Both the position numbers and the translations under genes were made by a program. Shown here one piece after another: positions 37,571 through 46,571 of a stretch of 64,000 bases of DNA; the stretch's first letter is position 1; each line of letters opens with the position of its first letter. The DNA lies in assembly GCF_900187015.1 (NCBI RefSeq), contig NZ_LT906479.1:1364001-1428000 (forward strand), in the 5' to 3' direction. A model generated the notes under the pieces. The model was not told the origin of the DNA. It worked only from the letters and a program-made list of their open reading frames with translations, and ran no database searches. This DNA comes from Serratia ficaria (GTDB lineage Bacteria; Pseudomonadota; Gammaproteobacteria; Enterobacterales; Enterobacteriaceae).

Positions 37571-38710
37571 ATGTTTGACTATGAAGTACTGCGATTTATT
37601 TGGTGGGGCCTGGTTGGCGTACTGCTGATCGGCTTCGCCGTCACCGACGGTTTCGACATGGGCGTCGGTATCCTGGTGCGCATTATCGGTAAAACCGATA
37701 CCGAGCGCCGGGTGATGATCAACTCCATCGCCCCGCACTGGGACGGCAACCAGGTGTGGCTGATCACCGCCGGCGGCGCGCTGTTCGCCGCCTGGCCAAT
37801 GGTCTACGCGGCGGCCTTCTCGGGCTTCTATGTCGCCATGATCCTGGTGCTGTCCGCGTTGTTCTTCCGCCCGGTCGGTTTTGACTACCGCTCCAAGCTG
37901 GAGAGCAGCCGCTGGCGCAACATGTGGGACTGGGGCATCTTCATCGGCTCCTTCGTGCCTGCGGTGGTGTTCGGCGTGGCGTTCGGCAACCTGCTGCAGG
38001 GCGTGCCGTTCCATATGGACGAGTACATGCGCCTGTTCTACACCGGCAACTTCTTCCAGCTGCTGAACCCGTTTGGCCTGTTGGCGGGCGTGGTCAGCCT
38101 GACCATGCTGGTGACCCAGGGCGCGACCTACCTGCAGATGCGCACCACCGGCGAAATCCACCTGCGTTCACGCGCGGCGGCTCAGATTGCCACCCTGGTG
38201 ATGGCGGTATGCTTCCTGCTGGCTGGCGTGTGGTTGGTGAAGGGCATCGACGGTTTCGTGGTGACTTCGGCGCTGGATACCATGGCGGAATCCAACCCGC
38301 TGCGTAAGGAAGTGGCTCATCAGGCCGGCGCCTGGCTGATCAACTTCAACAAGTATCCGCTGCTGTGGGCCTTGCCTGCGCTGGGCGTGGTGCTGCCGTT
38401 GTTCACCATCCTGTTCTCGCGTCTGGAGAAAGGGGCGCTGGCGTTCGTCACTTCGTCGCTGACCATCGCCTGCGTGATCCTCACTGCCGGGGTCACCATG
38501 TTCCCGTTCGTGATGCCTTCAAGCACCGTGCCCAACGTCAGCCTGACCATGTGGGATGCGACGTCGAGCCTGCTGACGCTGAAGGTGATGACCGTGGTCG
38601 CGGCGATCTTCGTGCCTATCGTCTTGGCGTACACCAGCTGGTCGTACTACAAAATGTTCGGCCGCCTCGACAAGAACTACATCGAAAACAACAAGCATTC
38701 GCTGTACTAA
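37571..38710 (+). CDS. cydB: Cytochrome bd-I ubiquinol oxidase subunit II
   Basis: CydB is the second large membrane subunit of cytochrome bd. It has 379 residues, the E. coli length, and about eight or nine helices. It starts MFDYEVLRFIWWGLVGVLLIGFA and contains the conserved DGFDMGVG and PHWDGNQVWLI motifs. It ends with KMFGRLDKNYIENNKHSLY. AGGAG lies 10 bases before the start, within the short gap to cydA, and cydX follows after 17 bases. Confidence 0.97.
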   Translation: MFDYEVLRFIWWGLVGVLLIGFAVTDGFDMGVGILVRIIGKTDTERRVMINSIAPHWDGNQVWLITAGGALFAAWPMVYAAAFSGFYVAMILVLSALFFRPVGFDYRSKLESSRWRNMWDWGIFIGSFVPAVVFGVAFGNLLQGVPFHMDEYMRLFYTGNFFQLLNPFGLLAGVVSLTMLVTQGATYLQMRTTGEIHLRSRAAAQIATLVMAVCFLLAGVWLVKGIDGFVVTSALDTMAESNPLRKEVAHQAGAWLINFNKYPLLWALPALGVVLPLFTILFSRLEKGALAFVTSSLTIACVILTAGVTMFPFVMPSSTVPNVSLTMWDATSSLLTLKVMTVVAAIFVPIVLAYTSWSYYKMFGRLDKNYIENNKHSLY

Positions 38711-38727
38711 GGATAAGGAGCTAAACC

Positions 38728-38841
38728 ATGTGGTATTTTGCCTGGATTCTCGGAACGCTTCTTGCCTGCGCCTTCGGCATCATTACGGCGCTGGCGCTGG
38801 AGCAGAGCGAAGCCACCAAAGCGCAGCAAGACGGCAAGTGA
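38728..38841 (+). CDS. cydX: CydX, small subunit of cytochrome bd oxidase
   Basis: A 37-codon gene encodes one membrane helix starting MWYFAWILGTLLACAFGI and a short charged tail, nearly identical to E. coli CydX, also 37 residues. CydX stabilises the haems of cytochrome bd and is required for full activity. AAGGAG lies 8 bases upstream. The stop codon overlaps the ybgE start (TGATG), showing the operon continues. Confidence 0.95.
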   Translation: MWYFAWILGTLLACAFGIITALALEQSEATKAQQDGK

Positions 38842-39137
38842 TGAGTTTGTCATTAACCGACAGGCTGTACGCCATCACTGACAAGGGCCCCGTCCGGGCC
38901 CTTTCATTGGCGTTGGCGTTGATTTTGGCGGGTTGCATCTTTTGGGATCCGACGCGTTTCGCCGCCAAAACCAGCTCGCTGGAGATTTGGGAAGGGCTGC
39001 TGCTGATTTGGGCGGTGTGCACCGGGGTGATCCACGGCTTCGGCTTCCGGCCGCAGCGCAGCCTCTGGCGCGCTTTTTTCGCGCCGCTTCCTGCCATGGT
39101 GATCCTGGCCGCAGGATTACTTTACGTTTCTTTATAA
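38841..39137 (+). CDS. ybgE: YbgE, cyd operon membrane protein
   Basis: This is a 98-residue protein with three hydrophobic segments (LSLALALILAGCIF, GLLLIWAVCTGVIHGFG, MVILAAGLLYVSL). It matches E. coli YbgE (97 residues), always encoded behind cydABX. Its function is not settled; it is generally listed as a cytochrome bd accessory protein. It is translationally coupled to cydX through a one-base overlap, and a hairpin follows. Confidence 0.9.
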   Translation: MSLSLTDRLYAITDKGPVRALSLALALILAGCIFWDPTRFAAKTSSLEIWEGLLLIWAVCTGVIHGFGFRPQRSLWRAFFAPLPAMVILAAGLLYVSL

Positions 39138-39158
39138 TCTCCGCCATATCCCCGTGTT

Positions 39159-39187
39159 ATGGGCCCTGAGGGCCCATAATTATTTTC
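39159..39187 (+). terminator. Likely terminator of cydABX-ybgE
   Basis: ATGGGCCC (39159-39166) and GGGCCCAT (39170-39177) form a perfect 8-base stem around TGA and are followed by AATTATTTTC. The T-run is interrupted, so efficiency is uncertain. It separates the cyd genes from ybgC-tol. Confidence 0.7.
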
Positions 39188-39267
39188 ATTCCCATCTTGT
39201 AACCCATTCCCAACCCGATCCGTCTTGCGTATAGTAGCAGCGTTAAATTGCATTGCTGGGAAGTAGA

Positions 39268-40352
<1,085 letters not shown>

Positions 40353-40364
40353 GTAGGAGGTAGC

Positions 40365-40793
40365 ATGGCGAGAGTACGTGGACGCAATCGGCGCGAGCTG
40401 AAGTCCGAAATTAACATCGTTCCGCTGCTCGACGTGTTGCTGGTGCTGCTGCTGATCTTTATGGCAACCGCGCCAATCATCACCCAGAGCGTGGAGGTTG
40501 ACCTGCCGGACGCCACCGACTCCAAAACGGTGTCCAGCGATGACAATCCGCCGGTGATCCTCGAGGTTTCCGGCGTAGGTCAATACACCCTGGTGGTGGA
40601 TCACAACCGTATGGAACTGCTGCCGCCGGAGCAGGTTGCAGCCGAGGCCAAATCGCGGTTGGCGGCCAACCCGAAAACGGTCTTTTTGATCGGCGGGGCG
40701 AAGGAAGTTCCTTATGATGAGATTATCAAGGCATTGAATATTCTCCATCAGGCGGGCGTGGCTTCCGTGGGGCTGATGACCCAGCCAATCTGA
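40365..40793 (+). CDS. tolR: TolR, stator subunit of the Tol-Pal system
   Basis: TolR has a single N-terminal membrane helix and a periplasmic domain that contacts peptidoglycan. The product has 142 residues, as in E. coli. The helix IVPLLDVLLVLLLIFM contains the essential proton-binding Asp (Asp23 in E. coli). The periplasmic C-terminal domain ends HQAGVASVGLMTQPI. AGGAGG lies just upstream, in the 12-base gap after tolQ. Confidence 0.96.
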   Translation: MARVRGRNRRELKSEINIVPLLDVLLVLLLIFMATAPIITQSVEVDLPDATDSKTVSSDDNPPVILEVSGVGQYTLVVDHNRMELLPPEQVAAEAKSRLAANPKTVFLIGGAKEVPYDEIIKALNILHQAGVASVGLMTQPI

Positions 40794-40874
40794 CCGTAAG
40801 GCGAACGGCAACCCGGTTCCTGCGCTGCGGCCCAGGAACCCCGTATAAGCAACACCAGTTTTTGGGAATCTATT

Positions 40875-42056
40875 TTGGTAAAGGCAACTGAGCAAAACGA
40901 TAAGCTGAATCGCGCCGTTATTGTTTCGGTCGTTCTGCACTTCATATTGATTGCCCTGCTGATTTGGGGATCGCTGCAGGAAAACGTCGACATGAGTGCC
41001 GGCGGCGGCGGCGACGGTTCCGTAGTCGGTGCGGTGATGGTTGATCCCGGCGCGGTGGTGGAGCAGTACAACCGCCAGCAGCAGCAGAGCAACGACGCGC
41101 AGCGCGCCGAGAAGCAGCGTCAGAAAAAAGCGGAGCAGCAGGCCGAAGAACTTCAGCAGAAGCAGGCGGCGGAACAGCAACGCCTGAAAGAACTGGAAAA
41201 AGAACGGCTGACGGCGCAGGAAAAAGCGGCGCAGGACGCCAAGGCGCAGGCGGAACAGCAAAAGCAGGCCGCCGAGCAGCAGAAAGTGGCGGAAGCCGCG
41301 GCGGCCAAGGCCAAAGAACAGCAGAAGGTCGCGGAAACCGCAGCGGCGAAAGCCAAGGCCGAGGCCGATAAGGTCGCCAAGGCGCAGGCCGACGCGCAGA
41401 AGAAAGCCGAAGCCGAGGCCAAGAAAGAAGCCGCAGCCGCCGCCGCCGCCAAGAAGCAGGCGGAAGAGGCGAAGAAAGCCGCGGCCGCCGCCGCAGAGCA
41501 AAAAGCCGCAGAGAAAAAAGCGGCCGCTGACGCCGAGAAGAAAGCCGCAGCGGAAGCCGAGAAGAAGGCTGCCGCCGAGGCTGAGAAGAAAGCTGCAGCG
41601 GCCAAGAAAGCTGCGGCAGACGCCAAGAAGAAGGCCGCGGCCGAGGCCGCGAAGCAGTCGGCGGCAGTTGACGATATCTTCGGCGGCCTGGCGGACGGCA
41701 AGAATGCGCCGAAGGGCGGCGGCGCCAAAGCCAAGGGCGACGGCAAACCGGCCGGGCAGGGCAATGCTAAAACCGCCGGGGCCAGCGGTGCGGATATCAA
41801 CGCTTACAAGAGCCAAATTCAGGCTGCTATTCAGAGTAAGTTCTATGGCGCTTCGGATTTCAGCGGGAAAACTTGCGATCTGCGTATCCGGCTGGGGCCT
41901 GATGGTTTTTTAATTAATGTTCAACCGGCGGGCGGCGATCCGGCCCTGTGCCAAGCTGCGGTAGCCGCAGCCAAATTGGCGAATATTCCGAAACCGCCGA
42001 GTGATGCCGTGTACCAGCAATTTAAGAGTTCTATCCTTGAATTCAAACCACAATAA
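40875..42056 (+). CDS. tolA: TolA, trans-periplasmic Tol-Pal coupling protein
   Basis: TolA links the TolQR motor to Pal and TolB. The frame starts with TTG at 40875 (VKATEQNDKLNRAVIVS after Met), matching the E. coli N-terminus, which uses GTG; no ATG fits. GGGAA is 9 bases upstream. The product has 393 residues. One helix (about 15-33) is followed by a Gly-rich hinge. A very long Ala/Lys/Glu/Gln helical domain, about residues 60-270, has repeats such as KKAAAEAEKKAAAEAEKK. The C-terminal domain (about 300-393) ends SSILEFKPQ and contains the two conserved Cys in KTCDLRIRL and DPALCQAA. Group A colicins and filamentous phages use TolA homologues. Confidence 0.95.
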   Translation: MVKATEQNDKLNRAVIVSVVLHFILIALLIWGSLQENVDMSAGGGGDGSVVGAVMVDPGAVVEQYNRQQQQSNDAQRAEKQRQKKAEQQAEELQQKQAAEQQRLKELEKERLTAQEKAAQDAKAQAEQQKQAAEQQKVAEAAAAKAKEQQKVAETAAAKAKAEADKVAKAQADAQKKAEAEAKKEAAAAAAAKKQAEEAKKAAAAAAEQKAAEKKAAADAEKKAAAEAEKKAAAEAEKKAAAAKKAAADAKKKAAAEAAKQSAAVDDIFGGLADGKNAPKGGGAKAKGDGKPAGQGNAKTAGASGADINAYKSQIQAAIQSKFYGASDFSGKTCDLRIRLGPDGFLINVQPAGGDPALCQAAVAAAKLANIPKPPSDAVYQQFKSSILEFKPQ

Positions 42057-42189
42057 TGGTTGTTTGAGCTGAGTCATACCGCAGGGATGTACTAAGGTAA
42101 CCAACAGGGATTATGTAGTTTTGTTTGAGTTGGTTTGTTAAAATTCTGCTAATTTATCGCAGGCATCCCGCCTGGATAAGGGAGATGAG

Positions 42190-43482
42190 ATGAAGCAGGC
42201 ATTTCGAGTAGCGCTAGGTTTTTTAATACTGTGGGCGTCCGTGCTTCACGCGGAAGTTCGCATTGAAATCACCCAAGGGGTCGACTCCGCTCGCCCGATT
42301 GGCGTGGTGCCGTTTAAATGGGCGGGTCCAGGCACGCCTCCGGAAGATATCGGCAAGATTGTCGGCGCAGACCTGCGCAACAGCGGCAAATTCAACCCGA
42401 TTGACGTGGCGCGCATGCCGCAGCAACCGACCACCGCGTCTGAAGTGACGCCGGCGGCCTGGACTGCGCTGGGCATCGACGCCGTGGTTGTCGGCCAGGT
42501 TCAACCTGGCGCAGACGGCAGCTACCTGATCTCTTATCAGCTGGTGGATACCTCGGGTTCGCCAGGCACCGTGTTGGCGCAAAATCAGTATAAGGTGACC
42601 AAGCAGTGGTTGCGTTATTCTGCCCACACCGCCAGCGACGAAGTGTTCGAGAAGCTGACCGGCATCAAGGGCGCCTTCCGCACCCGTATCGCCTACGTGG
42701 TGCAGACCAACGGCGGGAAATTCCCGTACGAGCTGCGCGTAGCGGATTACGACGGCTACAACCAGTTTGTGGTGCACCGTTCGCCTGAGCCGCTGATGTC
42801 CCCGGCCTGGTCGCCGGACGGCAGCAAGCTGGCGTACGTCACCTTCGAGAGTGGCCGCTCCGCGCTGGTGGTGCAGACCCTGGCTAACGGCGCCATCCGC
42901 CAGATCGCCTCGTTCCCGCGTCACAACGGTGCGCCGGCGTTCTCGCCGGACGGCAGCCGCCTGGCGTTTGCGTTGTCCAAGAGCGGCAGCCTGAACCTGT
43001 ACGTGATGAACCTCGGCTCTGGCCAGATCACGCAGATTACCGACGGTCGCAGCAACAACACCGAACCGACCTGGTTCCCGGACGGCCAGACTCTGGCGTA
43101 TACCTCCGACCAGGGCGGACGCCCACAGATTTACAAAGTCAGCGCCAGCGGCGGTGCCTCACAGCGTCTGACATGGGAAGGTTCTCAGAATCAGGATTCT
43201 GAGGTCAGTTCCGACGGTAAATTCCTGGTGATGGTGAGCTCCAACAACGGCGCTCAGCATATCGCCAAACAAGATCTTGGATCGGGAGCCGTTCAAGTAT
43301 TAACCGGCACCTTCCTCGACGAAACGCCTAGTATTGCGCCAAACGGCACCATGGTGATCTATAGCTCCACGCAAGGTATGGGCTCCGTGCTGCAACTGGT
43401 GTCGACCGATGGGCGTTTTAAAGCGCGTCTTCCGGCAACTGATGGACAGGTCAAATTCCCTGCCTGGTCGCCGTATCTGTGA
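42190..43482 (+). CDS. tolB: TolB, periplasmic beta-propeller of the Tol-Pal system
   Basis: TolB is a periplasmic protein that binds Pal and is displaced from it by TolA. It has 430 residues, as in E. coli. A signal peptide (1-21, ending SVLHA) precedes [15 protein letters not shown], whose N-terminal strand contacts TolA. The N-terminal alpha/beta domain spans about 22-160. Six beta-propeller blades follow, with the WD-like repeats [32 protein letters not shown] and [26 protein letters not shown] precedes the start. Confidence 0.96.
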   Translation: MKQAFRVALGFLILWASVLHAEVRIEITQGVDSARPIGVVPFKWAGPGTPPEDIGKIVGADLRNSGKFNPIDVARMPQQPTTASEVTPAAWTALGIDAVVVGQVQPGADGSYLISYQLVDTSGSPGTVLAQNQYKVTKQWLRYSAHTASDEVFEKLTGIKGAFRTRIAYVVQTNGGKFPYELRVADYDGYNQFVVHRSPEPLMSPAWSPDGSKLAYVTFESGRSALVVQTLANGAIRQIASFPRHNGAPAFSPDGSRLAFALSKSGSLNLYVMNLGSGQITQITDGRSNNTEPTWFPDGQTLAYTSDQGGRPQIYKVSASGGASQRLTWEGSQNQDSEVSSDGKFLVMVSSNNGAQHIAKQDLGSGAVQVLTGTFLDETPSIAPNGTMVIYSSTQGMGSVLQLVSTDGRFKARLPATDGQVKFPAWSPYL

Positions 43483-43526
43483 TGCATGTGTAAATATGTA
43501 TGGCAAACTATAAAAGGATCAAAGAA

Positions 43527-44042
43527 ATGCAACTGAACAAAGTGCTGAAAGGGCTTCTGCTGGCACTGCCAGTTCTGGCTGTAGCAGCTTGTAGTTCTAA
43601 CAAAAGCGCAAACAACGACCAATCCGGTATGGGCGCTGGCGCTGGCACTGGTACAGAAAACGGCAGCAGCAACCTGTCTTCCGAAGAACAAGCTCGTCTG
43701 CAGATGCAAGAACTGCAGAAGAACAACATCGTTTACTTCGGCCTGGACAAGTATGACGTAAGCTCCGAGTTCGCTCAGATGCTGGACGCGCACGCGACTT
43801 TCCTGCGTAACAACCCGTCTTACAAAGTGACTGTTGAAGGCCACGCGGACGAACGCGGCACGCCGGAATACAACATCGCTCTGGGCGAGCGTCGTGCTAA
43901 CGCAGTTAAAATGTACCTGCAGGGTAAAGGCGTTTCCGCTGACCAGATCTCTATCGTTTCTTACGGTAAAGAAAAACCAGCAGTACTGGGCCACGACGAA
44001 GCGGCTTATGCCAAAAACCGTCGTGCCGTTCTGGTTTACTAA
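43527..44042 (+). CDS. pal: Pal, peptidoglycan-associated lipoprotein
   Basis: Pal anchors the outer membrane to peptidoglycan and accumulates at the division site through the Tol motor. From ATG 43527 it has 171 residues. The lipobox LAVAAC gives lipidated Cys22. A short Gly/Asn-rich linker is followed by the OmpA-like peptidoglycan-binding domain (about 65-171), with [20 protein letters not shown] and the C-terminal NRRAVLVY. Upstream in-frame codons exist (from 43500), but AAGGA sits correctly for 43527. Confidence 0.96.
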   Translation: MQLNKVLKGLLLALPVLAVAACSSNKSANNDQSGMGAGAGTGTENGSSNLSSEEQARLQMQELQKNNIVYFGLDKYDVSSEFAQMLDAHATFLRNNPSYKVTVEGHADERGTPEYNIALGERRANAVKMYLQGKGVSADQISIVSYGKEKPAVLGHDEAAYAKNRRAVLVY

Positions 44043-44051
44043 GAGAATCGC

Positions 44052-44849
44052 ATGAACAGTAACTTCAGACGTCACTTGTTGAGTCTGTCGTTACTGGTTG
44101 GCGTAGCGGTCCCATGGGCCGCTACTGCCCAAGCGCCAATCAGTAATGTCGGCTCCGGCTCGGTCGAAGACCGCGTCACCTCGCTTGAGCGCATCAGCAA
44201 TGCTCAGGGCCAGCTTTTAAACCAACTCCAGCAGCAACTCTCTGACAATCAGCGCGATATTGACTCTCTCCGCGGGCAAATCCAGGAAAACCAATATCAG
44301 TTGAATCAGGTGGTTGAACGCCAGAAGCAAATCTATCAACAGATGGATAGCCTCAGCCAGGGCGGTTCTCAGGGCTCTGCAGCCGCTGCGGGCGCCGCAG
44401 GCGGAGCAGCAGCTGCTGCGTCCTCTGACGGCGGCGACAGCGCCTCTGCGGCCGCTCCTGCGGCACCGGCCAGCAAGGGTGATGAAAACAGCGACTACAA
44501 CGCCGCTGTTTCCCTGGCGCTGGAAAAAAAACAGTACGATCAGGCGATCTCAGCTTTTCAGTCCTTCGTAAAACAGTATCCAAAGTCCACTTACCAGCCT
44601 AACGCCAACTATTGGCTAGGCCAGTTGTTCTACAACAAGGGTAAAAAGGACGATGCGGCCTACTATTTTGCGGTGGTGGTGAAGAATTACCCGAAATCAC
44701 CCAAGGCGCCGGACGCCATGTACAAGGTGGGTATCATCATGCAGGAGAAAGGGCAGGCCGATAAGGCCAAGGCCGTGTTCCAGCAGGTGATTAAACAGTA
44801 CCCAACCAGTGCGGCGGCCAAACAGGCGAAAAGTCGCGTAGCCGGTTAA
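44052..44849 (+). CDS. cpoB: CpoB (YbgF), cell-division coordinator
   Basis: CpoB is a periplasmic protein that coordinates Tol-Pal with peptidoglycan synthesis by PBP1B. The product has 265 residues (E. coli 263). A signal peptide ends at about residue 26 (VPWAATAQA). A coiled coil at about 35-100 (VTSLERISNAQGQLLNQLQQ) trimerises the protein. An Ala/Ser-rich linker leads to three TPR-like repeats (about 145-262) containing YNAAVSLALEKKQYDQAISAF. It starts 9 bases after pal and ends the tol operon. Confidence 0.94.
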   Translation: MNSNFRRHLLSLSLLVGVAVPWAATAQAPISNVGSGSVEDRVTSLERISNAQGQLLNQLQQQLSDNQRDIDSLRGQIQENQYQLNQVVERQKQIYQQMDSLSQGGSQGSAAAAGAAGGAAAAASSDGGDSASAAAPAAPASKGDENSDYNAAVSLALEKKQYDQAISAFQSFVKQYPKSTYQPNANYWLGQLFYNKGKKDDAAYYFAVVVKNYPKSPKAPDAMYKVGIIMQEKGQADKAKAVFQQVIKQYPTSAAAKQAKSRVAG

Positions 44850-44853
44850 CAAG

Positions 44854-44903
44854 CAAAAAAATGAGCCCAGAAGTTAGTCGATTTGACCGGTTTCTGGGCT
44901 CAT
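44854..44903 (-). terminator. Inverted repeat after cpoB with T-run on the minus strand
   Basis: ATGAGCCCAGAA (44861-44872) and TTCTGGGCTCAT (44892-44903) are exact complements around a 19-base loop. The A-run at 44854-44861 becomes a run of T on the minus strand, so its form favours stopping leftward transcription. On the plus strand it is followed by TCGCG and would be only a 3'-end stabiliser for the tol mRNA. Confidence 0.6.
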
Positions 44904-44948
44904 TCGCGTGAAGAACAAGCAGTTGAACCTATCAATCAAAAATTTAGG

Positions 44949-44976
44949 TTGCGCTGCCAAGATAAATTAGTAATAT
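44949..44976 (+). promoter_or_regulatory. Promoter of the tRNA cluster
   Basis: TTGCGC (44949-44954) and TAATAT (44971-44976) are spaced by 16 bases. They are followed by GCCGCC at 44979-44984, the GC-rich discriminator typical of stable-RNA promoters under stringent control. The first tRNA begins about 45 bases after the expected start point. Confidence 0.7.
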
Positions 44977-45027
44977 ATGCCGCCGTTGCCAAGACATCTT
45001 GCAAGATGTTAAAGCGGCAGGGAAATT

Positions 45028-45103
45028 GGGTCGTTAGCTCAGTTGGTAGAGCAGTTGACTTTTAATCAATTGGTCGCAGGTTCGAATCCTGCACGACCCA
45101 CCA
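45028..45103 (+). tRNA. tRNA-Lys (anticodon TTT), copy 1
   Basis: This 76-base cloverleaf with encoded CCA reads GGGTCGTTAGCTCAGTTGGT at the 5' end, with anticodon TTT in TTGACTTTTAATCAA, and is identical to E. coli tRNA-Lys. It is the first gene of the cluster. Confidence 0.98.
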
Positions 45104-45145
45104 ATCCTGAAACGAGAATGAAGTAGTAGCAGTAACCACGACAGT

Positions 45146-45221
45146 GGGTGATTAGCTCAGTTGGTAGAGCATCTCCTTTACACGGAGGGGGTCGGCGGTT
45201 CGAGCCCGTCATCACCCACCA
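45146..45221 (+). tRNA. tRNA-Val (anticodon TAC)
   Basis: This 76-base cloverleaf with encoded CCA has acceptor stem GGGTGAT/ATCACCC and anticodon loop CCTTTACACGG with anticodon TAC. It is the second gene of the cluster, like valT after lysT in E. coli. Confidence 0.98.
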
Positions 45222-45228
45222 CTGCTGT

Positions 45229-45304
45229 GGGTCGTTAGCTCAGTTGGTAGAGCAGTTGACTTTTAATCAATTGGTCGCAGGTTCGAATCCTGCACGACCC
45301 ACCA
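45229..45304 (+). tRNA. tRNA-Lys (anticodon TTT), copy 2
   Basis: Identical to copy 1 over all 76 bases. Only seven bases separate it from tRNA-Val. It is the first part of a 290-bp unit that is repeated 433 bp downstream. Confidence 0.98.
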
Positions 45305-45518
45305 CTCTAAACGAGTGAACAGGTGTGAAATCGTAAAGGATGAGACAAAAGCGTTTACGCTTTTGAACAGCGCTTGCGCTGGCCCGAAGGGGCCGTCTAT
45401 GAAATAGACGGATAGCCGAAAAGGTTCGAGTCTCGCAAAGCGAGACAACATCACCTTGGTGATGGCCCGAAGGGCGAGGCCAAAGGCCGAGTCATCCTGC
45501 ACGACCCACCACTCTAAA
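45305..45518. repeat. Spacer repeat copy A: hairpin string within a tRNA-Lys 3'-end fragment
   Basis: Between 45347 and 45488 eight short perfect hairpins follow one another: 45347-45364, 45368-45381, 45381-45394, 45394-45410, 45430-45446, 45449-45464, 45465-45475 and 45478-45488. Stems are 4-7 bp and loops 2-4 bases. GGTTCGAGTC at 45423-45432 and TCCTGCACGACCCACCA at 45495-45511 are the two sides of the tRNA-Lys T-arm and 3' end, so the later hairpins look inserted in a broken tRNA 3' half. With tRNA-Lys copy 2, the unit recurs at 45662-45951. Confidence 0.8.
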
Positions 45519-45661
45519 GAGTGACATGTTTCAGATTGGTATGATGTGGCAAAGTAAAGGTCCGAGTCGAGTTCCAGTCGAGTTGTCCTGCACCACCCAT
45601 CCTTGTTTCCGCAATGCGGTCGCTGGTACCGTATTCGCAGTTCGCAGTAAACCACGTCAGT
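45519..45661. other. Unique spacer with a degenerate tRNA-like 3' fragment
   Basis: This spacer between repeat copy A and tRNA-Lys copy 3 carries GTCCTGCACCACCCATCC near 45585-45602, resembling a decayed tRNA 3' end. GAGTCGAGTTCCAGTCGAGT lies just before it. No gene or clear regulatory site was seen. Confidence 0.5.
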
Positions 45662-45737
45662 GGGTCGTTAGCTCAGTTGGTAGAGCAGTTGACTTTTAAT
45701 CAATTGGTCGCAGGTTCGAATCCTGCACGACCCACCA
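45662..45737 (+). tRNA. tRNA-Lys (anticodon TTT), copy 3
   Basis: Identical to the other tRNA-Lys copies. It starts the second copy of the 290-bp duplicated unit. Confidence 0.98.
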
Positions 45738-45951
45738 CTCTAAACGAGTGAGCAGGTGTGAAATCGTAAAGGATGAGACAAAAGCGTTTACGCTTTTGAA
45801 CAGCGCTTGCGCTGGCCCGAAGGGGCCGTCTATGAAATAGACGGATAGCCGAAAAGGTTCGAGTCTCGCAAAGCGAGACAACATCACCCTGGTGATGGCC
45901 CGAAGGGCGAGGCCAAAGGCCAAGTCATCCTGCACGACCCACCACTCTAAA
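45738..45951. repeat. Spacer repeat copy B, near-identical to copy A
   Basis: It aligns with 45305-45518 at a constant offset of 433 bp. I see only three substitutions: GAAC/GAGC near 45319, TT/CT in the loop of the CATCACC hairpin, and CCGAG/CCAAG near 45489. One substitution falls in a hairpin loop, so all eight hairpins are kept. It again ends with the tRNA-Lys 3'-end fragment. Confidence 0.8.
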
Positions 45952-46014
45952 CGAGTGAGCAATTGCAGCGAGTTATTTTCCTGCTTACGCGGTTCAGCAG
46001 TACACCACATCAGT

Positions 46015-46090
46015 GGGTCGTTAGCTCAGTTGGTAGAGCAGTTGACTTTTAATCAATTGGTCGCAGGTTCGAATCCTGCACGACCCACCA
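46015..46090 (+). tRNA. tRNA-Lys (anticodon TTT), copy 4
   Basis: Identical to copies 1-3 and the last intact tRNA of the cluster. Its 3' end (from 46072) is the start of a 115-bp direct repeat. Confidence 0.98.
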
Positions 46091-46186
46091 TTTTCTCAGA
46101 TATATCAAAACTCCCCCCAACGTTAAATTCCCATATTGCACGAGTCGTGTGGGTGAGACCCTGCGTTCAGGTTCGAGCATCGCGAA
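46072..46186. repeat. 115-bp direct repeat, copy 1 (begins in tRNA-Lys copy 4)
   Basis: The unit starts with the tRNA 3' end (AATCCTGCACGACCCACCA), runs through a unique AT-rich stretch and reaches CAGGTTCGAGCATCGCGAA. It recurs at 46239-46353, offset 167 bp, with two substitutions seen. After copy 1 come further small hairpins (46190-46234), then another tRNA 3' fragment that begins copy 2. Confidence 0.85.
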
Positions 46187-46238
46187 GCGATACGACAACG
46201 CGTAGCGTTGCCCGTAGGGTGAGGCCAAAGGCCGAATC

Positions 46239-46353
46239 AATCCTGCACGACCCACCATTTTCTCAGATATATCAAAACTCCCCCCAACGTTAAATTCCCA
46301 TATTGCACGAGTCGTGTGGGTGATAACCTGCGTTCAGGTTCGAGCATCGCGAA
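46239..46353. repeat. 115-bp direct repeat, copy 2
   Basis: It matches 46072-46186 but begins in a free-standing tRNA-Lys 3' fragment, not an intact tRNA. Downstream it ends differently: after GCGAA only TCAATCCTGCACC follows, a short version lacking the hairpins present after copy 1. The region 46354-46491 to the right is AT-rich and without features. Confidence 0.85.
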
Positions 46354-46491
46354 TCAATCCTGCACCGTCGAGCTAACTTCCTTCTATCCCTTCAGGTTTT
46401 CTTTCAATATCTTCACGATTTTTAATGTATTAAACACAGATTGCGCAGATATAAAAATATCAGCGGACTTTTCGCACAATTTTAGGTATTT

Positions 46492-46509
46492 TGTTTAGTA
46501 TATGAAACG
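46492..46509 (+). promoter_or_regulatory. Candidate NadR operator before nadA
   Basis: TGTTTAGTATATGAAACG resembles the NadR operator form TGTTTA-N6-TAAACA: the left half is perfect, the right half matches at four of six positions. It lies about 63 bases before the nadA start, where NadR represses nadA-pnuC in E. coli and Salmonella. Confidence 0.45.
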
Positions 46510-46571
46510 ATTGGGCGTCGACGCGGGGAAATATGGCCGGAAAGCGCCCAGCCTAGCATGAGATTGCAGCG

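Noticed and set aside
45305..45951. CRISPR-like array
   Set aside because: The repeats are two long units and varied hairpins, with no short constant repeat with regular spacers and no cas genes.
45263..46258. Minus-strand frames in the tRNA cluster that repeat residues like LEWWVVQDSNLRPID
   Set aside because: They are translations of tRNA-Lys genes and their spacer repeats on the opposite strand. Such frames are common annotation artefacts, not proteins.
46492..46571. An integrase- or phage-related gene downstream of the tRNA cluster
   Set aside because: The interval is short and AT-rich, holds only the likely nadA promoter and operator, and shows no coding similarity to recombinases.
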